Source: Streptomyces zaomyceticus (GTDB lineage: Bacteria > Actinomycetota > Actinomycetes > Streptomycetales > Streptomycetaceae). Taken from it: 64,000 nucleotides of DNA. The DNA lies in assembly GCF_014656215.1 (NCBI RefSeq), contig NZ_BNBZ01000010.1:184979-248978 (forward strand), read 5' to 3'. Numbering within the stretch: the first letter of the stretch is position 1; each line of letters starts with the position of its first letter. The notes beneath the pieces are model-generated. The model did not search any database, was not told the DNA's origin, and saw nothing but the letters and a program-made list of their open reading frames with translations. Below are positions 9,101-16,342 of this stretch, one piece after another. The translations under genes and the position numbers were made by a program.

Positions 9101-9799
9101 GCCACCGAGGTCGACGGAGCCGGAGTCGCGGCCCGCGGCCTCGTGCGCACCGGTGTCGAGAATGCCGGGCTCGTAGCCGTGGTCGGTGAGGACCGGCTCC
9201 TGCGGCGCCATGGGCACGCCGTGCGCGGGCGTACCCGTCTGCTGGTCGAGCGGGATCCCGTGGGCCGGGGTGCCCGCGAACGCGTCCGCCGGGACGCCGT
9301 GCGCCGGAGTACCGGCCGGCTGGGCCGCCGGGACGCCGTGGGCGGGGGTGCCGCCGAGCGGGACGCCGTGGGCCGGGGTGCCCAGGGGCACGCCCTGCGG
9401 CGGGGTCTGGTGCTGCGGGGCCGTCAGGACGTCGGCGAGCGCGACCGCGTCCAGCGGGCCCGTGAGCGGGTCCGGCAGGGGGTCGGTCAGCGGGTCGCCC
9501 ATCGGGGCGGGCGCGTCCTGGGCCGCCGGATGCGGGACGGCCGCGTGCGGCACGCCCTGGTTCGGGACCACGGGTGCCGCCGGCGGCGGCACGGCGACCG
9601 GCGGCGCGGGTGCGACGCCCGGCGGGTGCTCGCTCCAGGCGCCCTGGGCGCCCGGCATCAGAAGCAGGTCGTCGTCCTCGGTGGTGTGCTCGGAGGGGTC
9701 CAGGAAGGTGTACGCGCCCGGTGCGGGGATGCCCGGCTGCTCGACCATGCCTGCGTTCTCCGGCAGCCCCTCGCCCGGGACCTGGCCGGTGTCCGTCAT
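6113..9799 (-). CDS. cobT: BluB-CobT fusion: DMB synthase plus nicotinate-nucleotide:DMB phosphoribosyltransferase
   Basis: This 1228-residue protein has three parts. Residues 1 to about 650 are Ala/Pro/Glu-rich and low-complexity, with five GTPAHG(V/I)P repeats near residues 125-205. From about 655 to 870 there is a nitroreductase-fold BluB domain (YDDAEREAVLRVMRERRDIR, VGHSQPWDFVVIR, GVGWVSFFDE), the enzyme family that breaks reduced FMN to make 5,6-dimethylbenzimidazole (DMB). From about 883 to the end there is a complete CobT (IFAGDHGVHAQGVTPWPQ, MGIANTTASAAL, GRGTGINDE, GHRSAEPGH), which activates DMB to alpha-ribazole phosphate for the lower ligand of cobalamin. Synthesis and use of DMB are thus on one chain. 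The start overlaps the stop of a possible small upstream gene as ATGA. Confidence 0.92.
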   Translation of the reverse strand: MTDTGQVPGEGLPENAGMVEQPGIPAPGAYTFLDPSEHTTEDDDLLLMPGAQGAWSEHPPGVAPAPPVAVPPPAAPVVPNQGVPHAAVPHPAAQDAPAPMGDPLTDPLPDPLTGPLDAVALADVLTAPQHQTPPQGVPLGTPAHGVPLGGTPAHGVPAAQPAGTPAHGVPADAFAGTPAHGIPLDQQTGTPAHGVPMAPQEPVLTDHGYEPGILDTGAHEAAGRDSGSVDLGGVRVPPPAAAPAPQPARRPLHMGPPVPEAGGVVLSLADRGPAAAPAPAPQPVPVPEPLVATVPAPMPVRNPGPPTTGPEYFDIAQDQQVAPQGAEPWAAQPQEQVVPGAEAFPAETVVPGSGQFVQVEGNVPTTPHLAPVPAAEPQAPSEPAATSEAEPSLTESSGAEEPSEPVTAAEAPVAATETAPEPPAEIVEAPVMVPAPREGEPSAETPEPPAADAGEPVAEEPVADAAAPEPEQAPEAVAPVEAQPEESTEPVPAEAVAAAEAEPVAEPEPAAEAPAEAISAPMAPVEELPEEAPVEAVAEEVPLVPEETPEEPAGQAPEQAPEAEAAAAEAPRAEPAPAEVEAEEATAPTAAPEALQEDEADTETAPAPIAQAPAAHDEAPLPEADAEAQPAPAPDADPESDPEAAGDPVAESAPAPGYDDAEREAVLRVMRERRDIRNGFRSDPIPHEVLLRVLEAAHTAPSVGHSQPWDFVVIRSAETRQSMHELAQRQREAYAKSLPKARAKQFKELKIEAILDTPVNIVVTADPTRGGRHTLGRYTQPQMAPYSSALAVENLWLAARAEGLGVGWVSFFDEREMVRTLGLPEHLEVVAYLCVGYVDEFPEEPELMQAGWSKRRPLAWVVHEETYGRRALPGEEPHDLLQETIAGIRPLDAKALGEAWERQKRMTKPAGALGMLEIISAQLSGLSRLCPPPIPEPAAVAIFAGDHGVHAQGVTPWPQEVTGQMVANFLGGGAVCNAFANQVGAEVCVIDVGVASELPATPGLLPRKVRPGTADFTTGLAMTRDEVLAAIEVGIETARDLVAAGNKALLTGEMGIANTTASAALISVYTGVDPTEVTGRGTGINDETHARKVDVVRRALDLHKPDPADPIGVLSAIGGLEHAALVGLILGAASLRTPVILDGVSTGAAALVARAIAPESLAACIAGHRSAEPGHVAALNKLGLRPLVDLDLRLGEGTGALLALPLVQSAARAMHEVATFDSAGVTEK

Positions 9800-9921
9800 G
9801 CGTACCCCTCGCCCATCGCTTGTGCTCCTTCAGACCTGCGCCCGTCGACAACAACGAGCGCGCGCGCCGCGCGGCACGAAGGACACGCGAACACCCACTC
9901 ATTGTCGCGGCCCTCGGCCAT
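9796..9921 (-). CDS. possible small CxxC protein coupled to cobT
   Basis: A reading frame of about 41 residues (or 66 from a start at 9996) contains WVFACPSCRAARALVVVDGRR, which looks like half of a zinc ribbon. Its TGA overlaps the cobT ATG as ATGA, the usual sign of coupling. Neither start has a clear ribosome site, and only one CxxC pair is present. It may be real, or part of the cobT leader. Confidence 0.35.
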   Translation of the reverse strand: MAEGRDNEWVFACPSCRAARALVVVDGRRSEGAQAMGEGYA

Positions 9922-10124
9922 CGTGGCAGGGAGATTTGCCACGGTGCGCTGTGGACTGCGCCACGTCGCGCGGTCCCCCCTTGTCGCGTACCACATCAGC
10001 GGCGCAATGTGGCCACCAATTCAGGACATTGACGAACGAAGCGCCGAACATCCGGATGCGGTACAACAATCGGCCAGCCTACCTGCCCCGGCGGGCGGCA
10101 CCGTCACGGGTGGGGGTGGTCCGG

Positions 10125-11372
10125 TTACGCCTGGGGAGCGTCGGTCCTGCGGCCGGACAGCAGGAAGACGACCGAACGCTCGCGTTCCGACCAGTCGTCC
10201 GGATCGAGACCCACGGTCTGCAGCAGAAGGCTCTCGACGCTGTAGCCGCCGGCGGCGAGGGCGGCGCCGATCGCCTCGGCCTCGTCGCGGGTGGAGGCGT
10301 GGGCGACGATGCGTTCCGGCCGTCGGTCGGTGCAGGCGGTGACGACGGGGACCCCGCCGGACGCGATCCGTACGACATCGGGCTCGGGCAGGTTCTCCAG
10401 GACGTGGGGGGCCCGGCCCGGGACGGTCTGGAGCGACACGCCGTAGCGGCGGGCGGCCCTCTCGGTGCGGGCGCAGGCGTCCGGGTCGGTGTCCACGGCG
10501 ATGACGGCGGCACCGAAGCGGGCGGCCTCGACGGAGAAGGCGCCGCCCGCGCAGCCGATGTCCCAGACGAGATCGCCGGTGCGGGGTCCGAGCCGGGCGA
10601 GCTGGGCGGCGCGCAGCGACGGGTCCTCGCCCTCGCCGGTCCGTGCCCGGTCGCGCGGGGCGGAGTCGTATCCCTCGGGGTCGTACTCCTGCTCGGGCAG
10701 GGCCCAGCCGCGGACGGCCCGCGCCGCCGGGTCCTGGCCGGACAGCCAGGGGGTGACCGGGGCGCCGCCGGTGCCACCGATGACGAGGACGACGTTCGGG
10801 TCGCGCCAGTTGTGGTCGGCGGCCTTGTCGGAGGTGAGGACGGAGACCTGTTCGCGGTCGGTGCCGAGCTCCTCGCAGACGACGAAGGTGCGGTGGACGC
10901 CTTCGAGGAGCAGGGCGAGTTCGGCGGGTCCGGCGCCGGGCGAGGTGAGGACGGCGACCTTGGGGTGGGCGCGGCAGACGTTGACGGCACGGCGCAGGGT
11001 GCGCTGGTGGGCGACGACGATCCGGGCGTCCTCCCAGGGCATCCCGGCGCGGGCGAAGGCGGCGGCGACCGAGGACACGGCGGGGACGACCTCGACCTCG
11101 AGGCCGTGTTCGGGGGCGCGCAGGGTGCGGACGACACCGAAGAAGCCGGGGTCGCCGTCGGCGAGGACGACGGCGGTCCCGCGGTGGCCGGCGATGCGCC
11201 GGCCGGCGAGGTCGACGCTGCCGAGGCGGACGCGTTCGGCTCCGGGCGGGACCTCGGGCAGCGCCAGGTGGTGGGCGGCCCCGGCCACCAGGGTGGCGGC
11301 GGAGAGCGCGGACCGGGCTGCCTCGGTGAGGGGCGAGCCGTCCCAGCCGATCACCGTGACGCGGTCGGCCAT
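10125..11372 (-). CDS. cobL: precorrin-6Y C5,15-methyltransferase (decarboxylating), CbiE-CbiT fusion
   Basis: This 415-residue protein joins a CbiE tetrapyrrole methylase domain (MADRVTVIGWDGSPLTEAAR, VLADGDPGFFGVVRTL, VVPAVSSVAAAFARAGMPWEDA) with a C-terminal CbiT Rossmann methyltransferase (about residue 265 on, LVWDIGCAGGAFSVEAARFG). Together the two halves methylate C5 and C15 and decarboxylate the acetate side chain at C12 in corrin assembly. The SAM-binding loop reads CAGGAF rather than a GxGxG form, which may be a lineage variant. AGGAG lies 9 nt before the ATG. It is followed by bluB-cobT and cobA on the same strand, so these form a partial cobalamin set. Confidence 0.9.
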   Translation of the reverse strand: MADRVTVIGWDGSPLTEAARSALSAATLVAGAAHHLALPEVPPGAERVRLGSVDLAGRRIAGHRGTAVVLADGDPGFFGVVRTLRAPEHGLEVEVVPAVSSVAAAFARAGMPWEDARIVVAHQRTLRRAVNVCRAHPKVAVLTSPGAGPAELALLLEGVHRTFVVCEELGTDREQVSVLTSDKAADHNWRDPNVVLVIGGTGGAPVTPWLSGQDPAARAVRGWALPEQEYDPEGYDSAPRDRARTGEGEDPSLRAAQLARLGPRTGDLVWDIGCAGGAFSVEAARFGAAVIAVDTDPDACARTERAARRYGVSLQTVPGRAPHVLENLPEPDVVRIASGGVPVVTACTDRRPERIVAHASTRDEAEAIGAALAAGGYSVESLLLQTVGLDPDDWSERERSVVFLLSGRRTDAPQA

Positions 11373-11439
11373 TCGTCGTCTCCTGGTGTCGTCGCAGGTC
11401 GGGGGCGTGCCGAGCGTACCCCGGGTGGGGGCGTCGGGC

Positions 11440-12075
11440 TCAGCTCCAGTCGGTGTACGAGGAGTATCCGGCCTCGGCCATCTGGTCGGCGACGCCGTCG
11501 AGGTCCTCGGGGAGGAGGCCCCAGACGATGAAGTCGGTCCGCAGCTCGGTCCAGTTGCCGTCCTCGGTGCGGGTGCGGGCTATGCAGGCGTTGCGCAGGA
11601 CGCCTTCGCTGATGCAGCCGATCTTCTGGGCCACCTGCTGGGAGGCGGTGTTGTCGGCGGCGGTGCGCAGTTCGAGGCGCTCGAACTTCTGGTCGCCGAA
11701 GAGCCACTGGGCGGTGGCGAGGGCGGCTTCGGAGGCGTATCCCTCGCCGCGGGCCCAGGGGGCGACGATGTAGGAGAGTTCGGTGGAGCGGACTCGCCAG
11801 TTGGTCCTGCCCAGTTGGATGACGCCGACCAGGCGCTGGGTGAGGAACTCGGTGACACCCAGGTCGATGCCCCGGCCCGCGGCGCGTTCGGCGGGCGCGT
11901 ACTCGGTGATCCAGCGGCGGGCGGCCGCCTCGGTGAAGGGCTGGGGCACCGCGGTCCAGGCGCCGACGAGTTCGTCGTTCATCATCTCGGTGAGGGCGGG
12001 GGCGTCCGCCTCCTCGAGAGCGCGCAGCACCAACCGGTCCGTGTTGATGGAGATGTCCGGAAAGGTGGTAGTCAT
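11440..12075 (-). CDS. GNAT acetyltransferase (RimJ/RimL-like)
   Basis: This 211-residue protein has the pattern of ribosomal-protein-type N-acetyltransferases: TDRLVLRALEEADAPAL, the acetyl-CoA loop WARGEGYASEAALATAQWLF, and LELRTAADNTASQQVAQKIG. The start at 12075 is chosen because GGAGCTG is 4-10 nt upstream; the open frame extends 40 codons further without a good site. The substrate may be a protein N-terminus or a small amine. Confidence 0.85.
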   Translation of the reverse strand: MTTTFPDISINTDRLVLRALEEADAPALTEMMNDELVGAWTAVPQPFTEAAARRWITEYAPAERAAGRGIDLGVTEFLTQRLVGVIQLGRTNWRVRSTELSYIVAPWARGEGYASEAALATAQWLFGDQKFERLELRTAADNTASQQVAQKIGCISEGVLRNACIARTRTEDGNWTELRTDFIVWGLLPEDLDGVADQMAEAGYSSYTDWS

Positions 12076-12180
12076 GCGCAGCTCCATGCCGTGGACCGTC
12101 CGAATCGACCGTGAACGCACAGCATGCAGCATGTGGGCGCCGGTGCGCATGGCCGGGTCGGTGTCGGGTGGGGATGTGGC

Positions 12181-12217
12181 GAAGGCCCCGCGCACCGGAC
12201 GGGGTGCGGGGGCCTTC
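12181..12217. terminator. terminator downstream of metQ
   Basis: A 15-bp stem (12181-12196 with 12203-12217, one bulged G) lies 54 bp beyond the metQ stop on the minus strand, between metQ and the GNAT gene, and probably ends the metNIQ transcript. Confidence 0.7.
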
Positions 12218-12270
12218 TGCTCAAGGACTGTACGGGGGAACCGGTCTGACGGTCCCTCGGACTCCGGAGC

Positions 12271-13125
12271 CTACTTCGCGGCGCCGAAGGCCGGGATGAC
12301 CGAACCCTTGTAGGTGTCCTCGATGTACTTCTTCACCTCGGGCGAGTTGAGGAGCTCGGCGAGCTTCTGCACGCGGGCGTCCTTCTCGTTGCCCTCCTTG
12401 ACGGCGAGGAAGTTGGCGTACGGGTTGCCGTCCGCCTTCTCCAGGGCGATGGCGTCCTTCGCCGGCGAGAGCTTGGCCTCGATGGCGTAGTTGCCGTTGA
12501 TGACGGCGGCGTCGACGTCGTTCAGGGCGCGGGGCACGGTGGCGGCCTCGAGCTCCTTGAACTCCAGCCCCTTCTTGTCGGTGATGTCGGAGATCTTGGC
12601 GTTGGTGCCGACACCCGGCTTGACGGTGATCAGACCGTTCTCGGCGAGCAGCTGGAGCGCGCGGCCGCCGTTGGTGGTGTCGTTCGGGACGGCGATGGTC
12701 TGGCCCGCCTTGATGTCCTTCACCGACTTGATGTTCTTGGAGTAGAGGCCCAGCGGCTCCAGGTGGACGTTGACCACCGGGACGATGTGGGTGTCGTTCT
12801 TCTTGTTGAAGTCGTCGAGGTACGGCTTGTGCTGGAAGAAGTTGGCGTCGACCTGGCCGGTCTCGGTGGCGGTGTTCGGCAGGACGTAGTCCGTGAACTC
12901 CCGCACCTCCAGCTTCAGGCCGGCCTTCTCGGCCAGGTTGTCCTTGACGTAGTTGAGGATGTCGGCGTGCGGCGTCGGGGACGCGGCCACGACGAGCGGC
13001 TTGTCGGCGGCGCCGGCCTTGTCCTTGGAGGAGGACGGGTCCGAGGAGGTGCCGCAGGCGCTGAGGCCGAGGGCGAGGGCGGCGGTGGCGGCGATACCGG
13101 CGGTGAGCTTGATGTTCTTACGCAC
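12271..13125 (-). CDS. metQ: methionine ABC transporter substrate-binding lipoprotein
   Basis: This 284-residue NlpA/MetQ-family protein starts at a GTG (13125) with AAGAGG about 8 nt upstream; the upstream ATG adds a non-signal extension. The basic start, hydrophobic stretch and lipobox LGLSAC put the lipidated cysteine at residue 24. The mature protein has the family pattern PLVVAASPTPHADIL, DYVLPNTATETGQVDANFFQHKPYL, and AVPNDTTNGGRALQLLAENGLI. It would bind methionine outside the membrane and hand it to MetI-MetN. It follows metI by 93 bp. Confidence 0.93.
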   Translation of the reverse strand: MRKNIKLTAGIAATAALALGLSACGTSSDPSSSKDKAGAADKPLVVAASPTPHADILNYVKDNLAEKAGLKLEVREFTDYVLPNTATETGQVDANFFQHKPYLDDFNKKNDTHIVPVVNVHLEPLGLYSKNIKSVKDIKAGQTIAVPNDTTNGGRALQLLAENGLITVKPGVGTNAKISDITDKKGLEFKELEAATVPRALNDVDAAVINGNYAIEAKLSPAKDAIALEKADGNPYANFLAVKEGNEKDARVQKLAELLNSPEVKKYIEDTYKGSVIPAFGAAK

Positions 13126-13218
13126 GAAGAGTGCCTCTTTCCGGTGGTGCGGTGGACGCCTGGACAACAAGTCCGGGCTGTTCTTCGAGGGGACGAAGTC
13201 TGGGTGGCCGGGCGGCCG

Positions 13219-13887
13219 TTACGCGGTACGGCCCCGGCGGGCGAGGAGTCGTACGACTCCGTCGCCGATGAGCTGGACGACGGTCACGATCAGGACCAGG
13301 ACGACGACGGTGACCAGCATGAAGGTGGTGTCGAAGCGCTGGTATCCGTAGGTGACGGCCTTGGATCCGAGGCCTTCGCCGCCGACCGCTCCGGCCATCG
13401 CGGAGTAGCCGATGAGGACGATGACGGTGGTGGTGACGCCCGAGACCAGCGAGGGCAGGGCCTGCGGGAGCAGCACCTTGCGGACGATGGTGGGGATGCC
13501 GCCGCCCATGGCCTGGACGGCCTCGACGAGCCCGTGGTCGACCTCGCGGACGGAGGTCTCGACGAGGCGCGCGAAGAAGGGGATGGCGCCGATGGCGAGG
13601 GGCACGATCATCGCGGTCGGGCCGATGAAGGTGCCGACGACGAGGGTGGTGAAGGGGATCAGGGCGATCAGCAGGATGATGAAGGGCAGCGAACGCCCGA
13701 TGTTCACGATCGCACCGACGACCTTGTTGACCGGCAGGTTCTGCAGCAGTCCGCCCTTGTCCGTGAGGACGAGGAGGATGCCGAGCGGAAGGCCTCCGAG
13801 CACGGTGACGACGGTGGCCCACAGGACCATGTAGAGCGTGTCGAGGGTGCCCTGCTCCAGCAGGGGCTGCATCTCGGCCCAGGTCAC
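13219..13887 (-). CDS. metI: methionine ABC transporter permease
   Basis: This 222-residue permease has about five membrane helices and the MetI signatures LPLGILLVLTDKGG, NIGRSLPFIILLIALIPFT, and the ATPase-contact loop EAVQAMGGGIPTIVRKVLLPQALP. The GTG start at 13887 overlaps the metN stop as GTGA, so the two are translationally coupled and made in fixed ratio. It forms the membrane channel of the metN-I-Q importer. Confidence 0.93.
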   Translation of the reverse strand: MTWAEMQPLLEQGTLDTLYMVLWATVVTVLGGLPLGILLVLTDKGGLLQNLPVNKVVGAIVNIGRSLPFIILLIALIPFTTLVVGTFIGPTAMIVPLAIGAIPFFARLVETSVREVDHGLVEAVQAMGGGIPTIVRKVLLPQALPSLVSGVTTTVIVLIGYSAMAGAVGGEGLGSKAVTYGYQRFDTTFMLVTVVVLVLIVTVVQLIGDGVVRLLARRGRTA

Positions 13888-14951
13888 TTGGCACCTTCCT
13901 TCACGAGCAGGGTCGCCGCGTCCTGGACAACCGTTTCTTCGGTGAGCGATTCCTCGACGACCTCGACCTGGAGGCCCTGCTCGCGCAGGAAGCCGACCGG
14001 GACGACGTTGTCCTCGTACCGCCCGGGCAGTTCGATCCGCATCCGGCCGATCTGCTTGCCGCCGACCGTGTCCATCGCCGCCCCGAGGATCGAGATGTCG
14101 ATGTTGTACGTGCGGGAGAGCTGCGAGATGACGGGCTGGGTCGCGGCGTCGCCGTGGAAGGTGACGTCGACGACCGTGCGGTCGGGGCCGGTGTGGGTGC
14201 CGCTGACCGGGAAGAGCTCGGCGGCCAGCTGGGAGCCGGGGGTGGCGAGCAGTTCGCCGACGGTGCCGGACTCGACGACGCGGCCGTGCTGCATCAGCGC
14301 CGCGGAGTCGCAGATCGTCTTCACGACGTCCATCTCGTGCGTGATGAGCAGGACGGTGAGGCCGAGCTGCTGGTTGAGGTCGCGCAGCAGCTGGAGGATG
14401 GAGCGGGTGGTCTCCGGGTCGAGGGCGCTGGTGGCCTCGTCGGAGAGCAGGACCTTGGGCTCGCCGGCCAGGGCGCGGGCGATGCCGACACGCTGCTTCT
14501 GGCCGCCGGACAGCTGGCCCGGGTAGGACTTGGCCTTGTCGGCGAGGCCGACCAGGTCGAGGAGTTCGAGGGCGCGGCGGGAGCGCTCGGCGCCGGAGAC
14601 GCCGAGGATCTCCAGGGGAAGTTCGATGTTGTCCTTCACCGTGCGGGAGGACAGCAGGTTGAAGTGCTGGAAGACCATGCCGATGCTGCTGCGCGCCCGG
14701 CGCAGGTCCTTGCCCGCGCGGCGGCCCTTCCCGGCGAGGGCGGTGAGGTCGACTCCGTCGACGGTCACGGTGCCGGAGGTGGGGCGCTCCAGGAGGTTGA
14801 CGCAGCGGATGAGCGAGGACTTGCCGGCGCCGCTCTGGCCGATCACGCCGAACACCTCGCCCTCGCGGACGTGGAGGTCGACGCCGTCCAGAGCGGTGAC
14901 CTGCCGGCCGCGCGACTCGTAGACCTTGGTCAGGCCCGAAGTGGTGATCAC
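13884..14951 (-). CDS. metN: methionine ABC transporter ATP-binding protein with NIL domain
   Basis: The ATPase has Walker A GQSGAGKSS, Q-loop VFQHFNLLSSRTV, signature LSGGQKQRVGIARAL, Walker B VLLSDEATSALDP and switch ITHEMDVV. The last 90 or so residues form a NIL domain (VDVTFHGDAATQPVISQLSRTYNIDISILGA), which in E. coli MetN binds methionine and shuts off transport. The start is uncertain: GTG 14951 gives the conserved VITTSGLTKVY beginning, while 14966 and 14999 are other GTGs. A 9-bp inverted repeat just upstream (14973-14999) argues against the longest form. A leader peptide lies about 210 bp upstream. Confidence 0.92.
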   Translation of the reverse strand: MITTSGLTKVYESRGRQVTALDGVDLHVREGEVFGVIGQSGAGKSSLIRCVNLLERPTSGTVTVDGVDLTALAGKGRRAGKDLRRARSSIGMVFQHFNLLSSRTVKDNIELPLEILGVSGAERSRRALELLDLVGLADKAKSYPGQLSGGQKQRVGIARALAGEPKVLLSDEATSALDPETTRSILQLLRDLNQQLGLTVLLITHEMDVVKTICDSAALMQHGRVVESGTVGELLATPGSQLAAELFPVSGTHTGPDRTVVDVTFHGDAATQPVISQLSRTYNIDISILGAAMDTVGGKQIGRMRIELPGRYEDNVVPVGFLREQGLQVEVVEESLTEETVVQDAATLLVKEGAK

Positions 14952-14972
14952 AGGGGTTTCCGTCACTGTCGA

Positions 14973-14999
14973 GTGCACGACGCGGGGTCCGTCGTGCAC
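14973..14999. promoter_or_regulatory. inverted repeat just upstream of metN
   Basis: GTGCACGAC (14973-14981) and GTCGTGCAC (14991-14999) form a perfect 9-bp stem with a 9-nt loop about 20 nt before the likely metN start. Together with a GC-rich stem near 15086-15101, it lies in the transcribed leader and could be part of an attenuator responding to the leader peptide upstream. Confidence 0.5.
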
Positions 15000-15158
15000 G
15001 GGGCATTCGTCTTCGGACAGTCAGGCGCACGGAAGCCGTTCCGGCGGATGGGCCGGGTTCGGCGGTGCGCGGGGCGGGCACGCTCCGCCGCCGGTCGGCG
15101 GGGGGAACGGCACAGCCGTCGGGTCTCGCTTCGGGGCGCGAAACTCAGGCGGGGGCCC

Positions 15159-15245
15159 TCAGAAGGCGCACATTCGACACATACAACGAGCACCGGGCGT
15201 AAGGATCGCCTCGGTCGCAAGGATGCGGCTGCTCGTCGTGGTCAT
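15159..15245 (-). CDS. Cys/Met-rich leader peptide of the metNIQ operon
   Basis: This 28-codon ORF starts at ATG 15245 and ends at TGA 15159. The peptide begins MTTTSSRILATEAIL and ends with the striking cluster RCMCRMCAF: three Cys and two Met within seven codons. Very short Cys-rich leader peptides upstream of sulfur genes are a known actinobacterial attenuation device. Here the operon is a methionine importer and Met codons are interleaved. No ribosome site precedes the ATG; TTTACT 8-13 nt upstream could be a -10 of a leaderless transcript. About 210 nt of hairpin-forming sequence separates it from metN. Confidence 0.75.
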   Translation of the reverse strand: MTTTSSRILATEAILTPGARCMCRMCAF

Positions 15246-15523
15246 GTCTGCAAGTAAAGCATGCGCAGCTGCGAACGAAAGGGGGCTGTCCGAATAGCGG
15301 ACGTCATTGAGACGCCATGCGGACACCCCGGAAGCCACCCCTCCGCTCTTACCGCCCCGTGTGGCCTGCGGGGAAGGGGCCCCTCCGACGGCGGCCGCGA
15401 GGGGTGTGCCGGGGGCGGCGCGGGCACCGGTTGTGGTCAAGGCCACGGTCCTCGCGGGCGCCACCGGCGAAGGCGCGGGGGGCGAGCGCATCGGGCCTTT
15501 CGGACCGTAATACCCTCGGGCGC

Positions 15524-15886
15524 ATGCTTGACGCCCTGACGGTCGCGGTCTCCGTGGCCGCGCTCGCCCTCGCCGCCTGGTGCGGCTTCGCCGCCTTCCG
15601 CGACCAGTCGACCAAGGACTGGCACTTCATCGGCATGGCCGTGGTGACCTTCCTCGTCCTGGTCCAGCTGATCGTCGGGATCGTGCAGCTGGTGCGCGGC
15701 GAGAAGGCCGAGGAGGGCACGACGATCTTCGTCGCCTATCTCCTCGGGGCGCTGTGCGCGGTGCCCATCGCCGGCTTCATGTCGCTCGCCGAGCGCAGCC
15801 GGTGGGGTTCGGCCACGGTGGCCGCCGGCGCGGTCGTCCTGGCCGTGCTCGAAGTGCGTCTCTACGACATCTGGACGGTGGGCTGA
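15524..15886 (+). CDS. membrane protein of unknown function
   Basis: This 120-residue protein has four predicted membrane helices (ALTVAVSVAALALAAWCGFAAF, FIGMAVVTFLVLVQLIVGIVQLV, IFVAYLLGALCAVPIAGFMSL, ATVAAGAVVLAVLEVRLYDIW). No domain is recognised. The start at 15524 is the first ATG after TAATACC, a -10-like sequence about 10 nt upstream, so the transcript may be leaderless. The next membrane gene starts 2 bp after its stop, indicating an operon. Confidence 0.75.
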   Translation: MLDALTVAVSVAALALAAWCGFAAFRDQSTKDWHFIGMAVVTFLVLVQLIVGIVQLVRGEKAEEGTTIFVAYLLGALCAVPIAGFMSLAERSRWGSATVAAGAVVLAVLEVRLYDIWTVG

Positions 15887-15888
15887 CC

Positions 15889-16341
15889 ATGACCGCGACA
15901 CAGGAGACTCGGGGAACCGAGGAGCCGGCCGGTGACGGCACGCGGACCCGCCTGGTCTCGGGCCCGGGCATCCTGCTCGTCTGGCTGTACGGAGTGATGT
16001 CGGTCGGAGCGGTCTCCCGCTCGATCTACCAGATCGCGACCGAGTTCGACCGTGCGCCGCTCGCCTACGCCCTGTCGGCGGTGGCGGCGGTCGTCTACGC
16101 CTTCATCACCTACACGCTGGTGCGGGGCGGGGAGACGGCCCGCAGGGCGGCGCTGGTGTGCTGCGCCGCCGAGCTCGCGGGCGTGGTGATCGTCGGGACC
16201 TGGACGCTGGTCGAGCCGTCCGCCTTCCCGGACGCGACGGTCTGGTCGGACTACGGCTACGGCTATCTCTTCATTCCGGTCCTGCTTCCGCTGACCGGCA
16301 TCTGGTGGCTGCGCCGGTCGCGTACCGCGGTGGCCGCCTGA
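15889..16341 (+). CDS. membrane protein of unknown function
   Basis: This 150-residue protein has a hydrophilic N-terminus (about 25 residues) and four membrane helices (GILLVWLYGVMSVGAV, PLAYALSAVAAVVYAFITYTLV, AALVCCAAELAGVVIVGTWTL, YGYLFIPVLLPLTGIWWL), with an Arg-rich end. It begins 2 bp after the preceding membrane gene, with GGTGGG overlapping that gene's end as ribosome site. The two may form one complex; function unknown. Confidence 0.78.
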   Translation: MTATQETRGTEEPAGDGTRTRLVSGPGILLVWLYGVMSVGAVSRSIYQIATEFDRAPLAYALSAVAAVVYAFITYTLVRGGETARRAALVCCAAELAGVVIVGTWTLVEPSAFPDATVWSDYGYGYLFIPVLLPLTGIWWLRRSRTAVAA

Positions 16342-16342
16342 G

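Noticed and set aside
9800..10124. Possible cobalamin riboswitch upstream of bluB-cobT
   Set aside because: No B12-box-like sequence or the expected multi-stem arrangement was seen in this gap.
5816..10342. 1508-residue plus-strand frame antisense to bluB-cobT
   Set aside because: It is low-complexity Gly/Leu/Arg sequence mirroring the Ala/Pro/Glu-rich cobT N-terminus; no motif.
14952..15158. SAM riboswitch before metN
   Set aside because: The characteristic SAM-I core was not found; the leader peptide and hairpins explain the region better.
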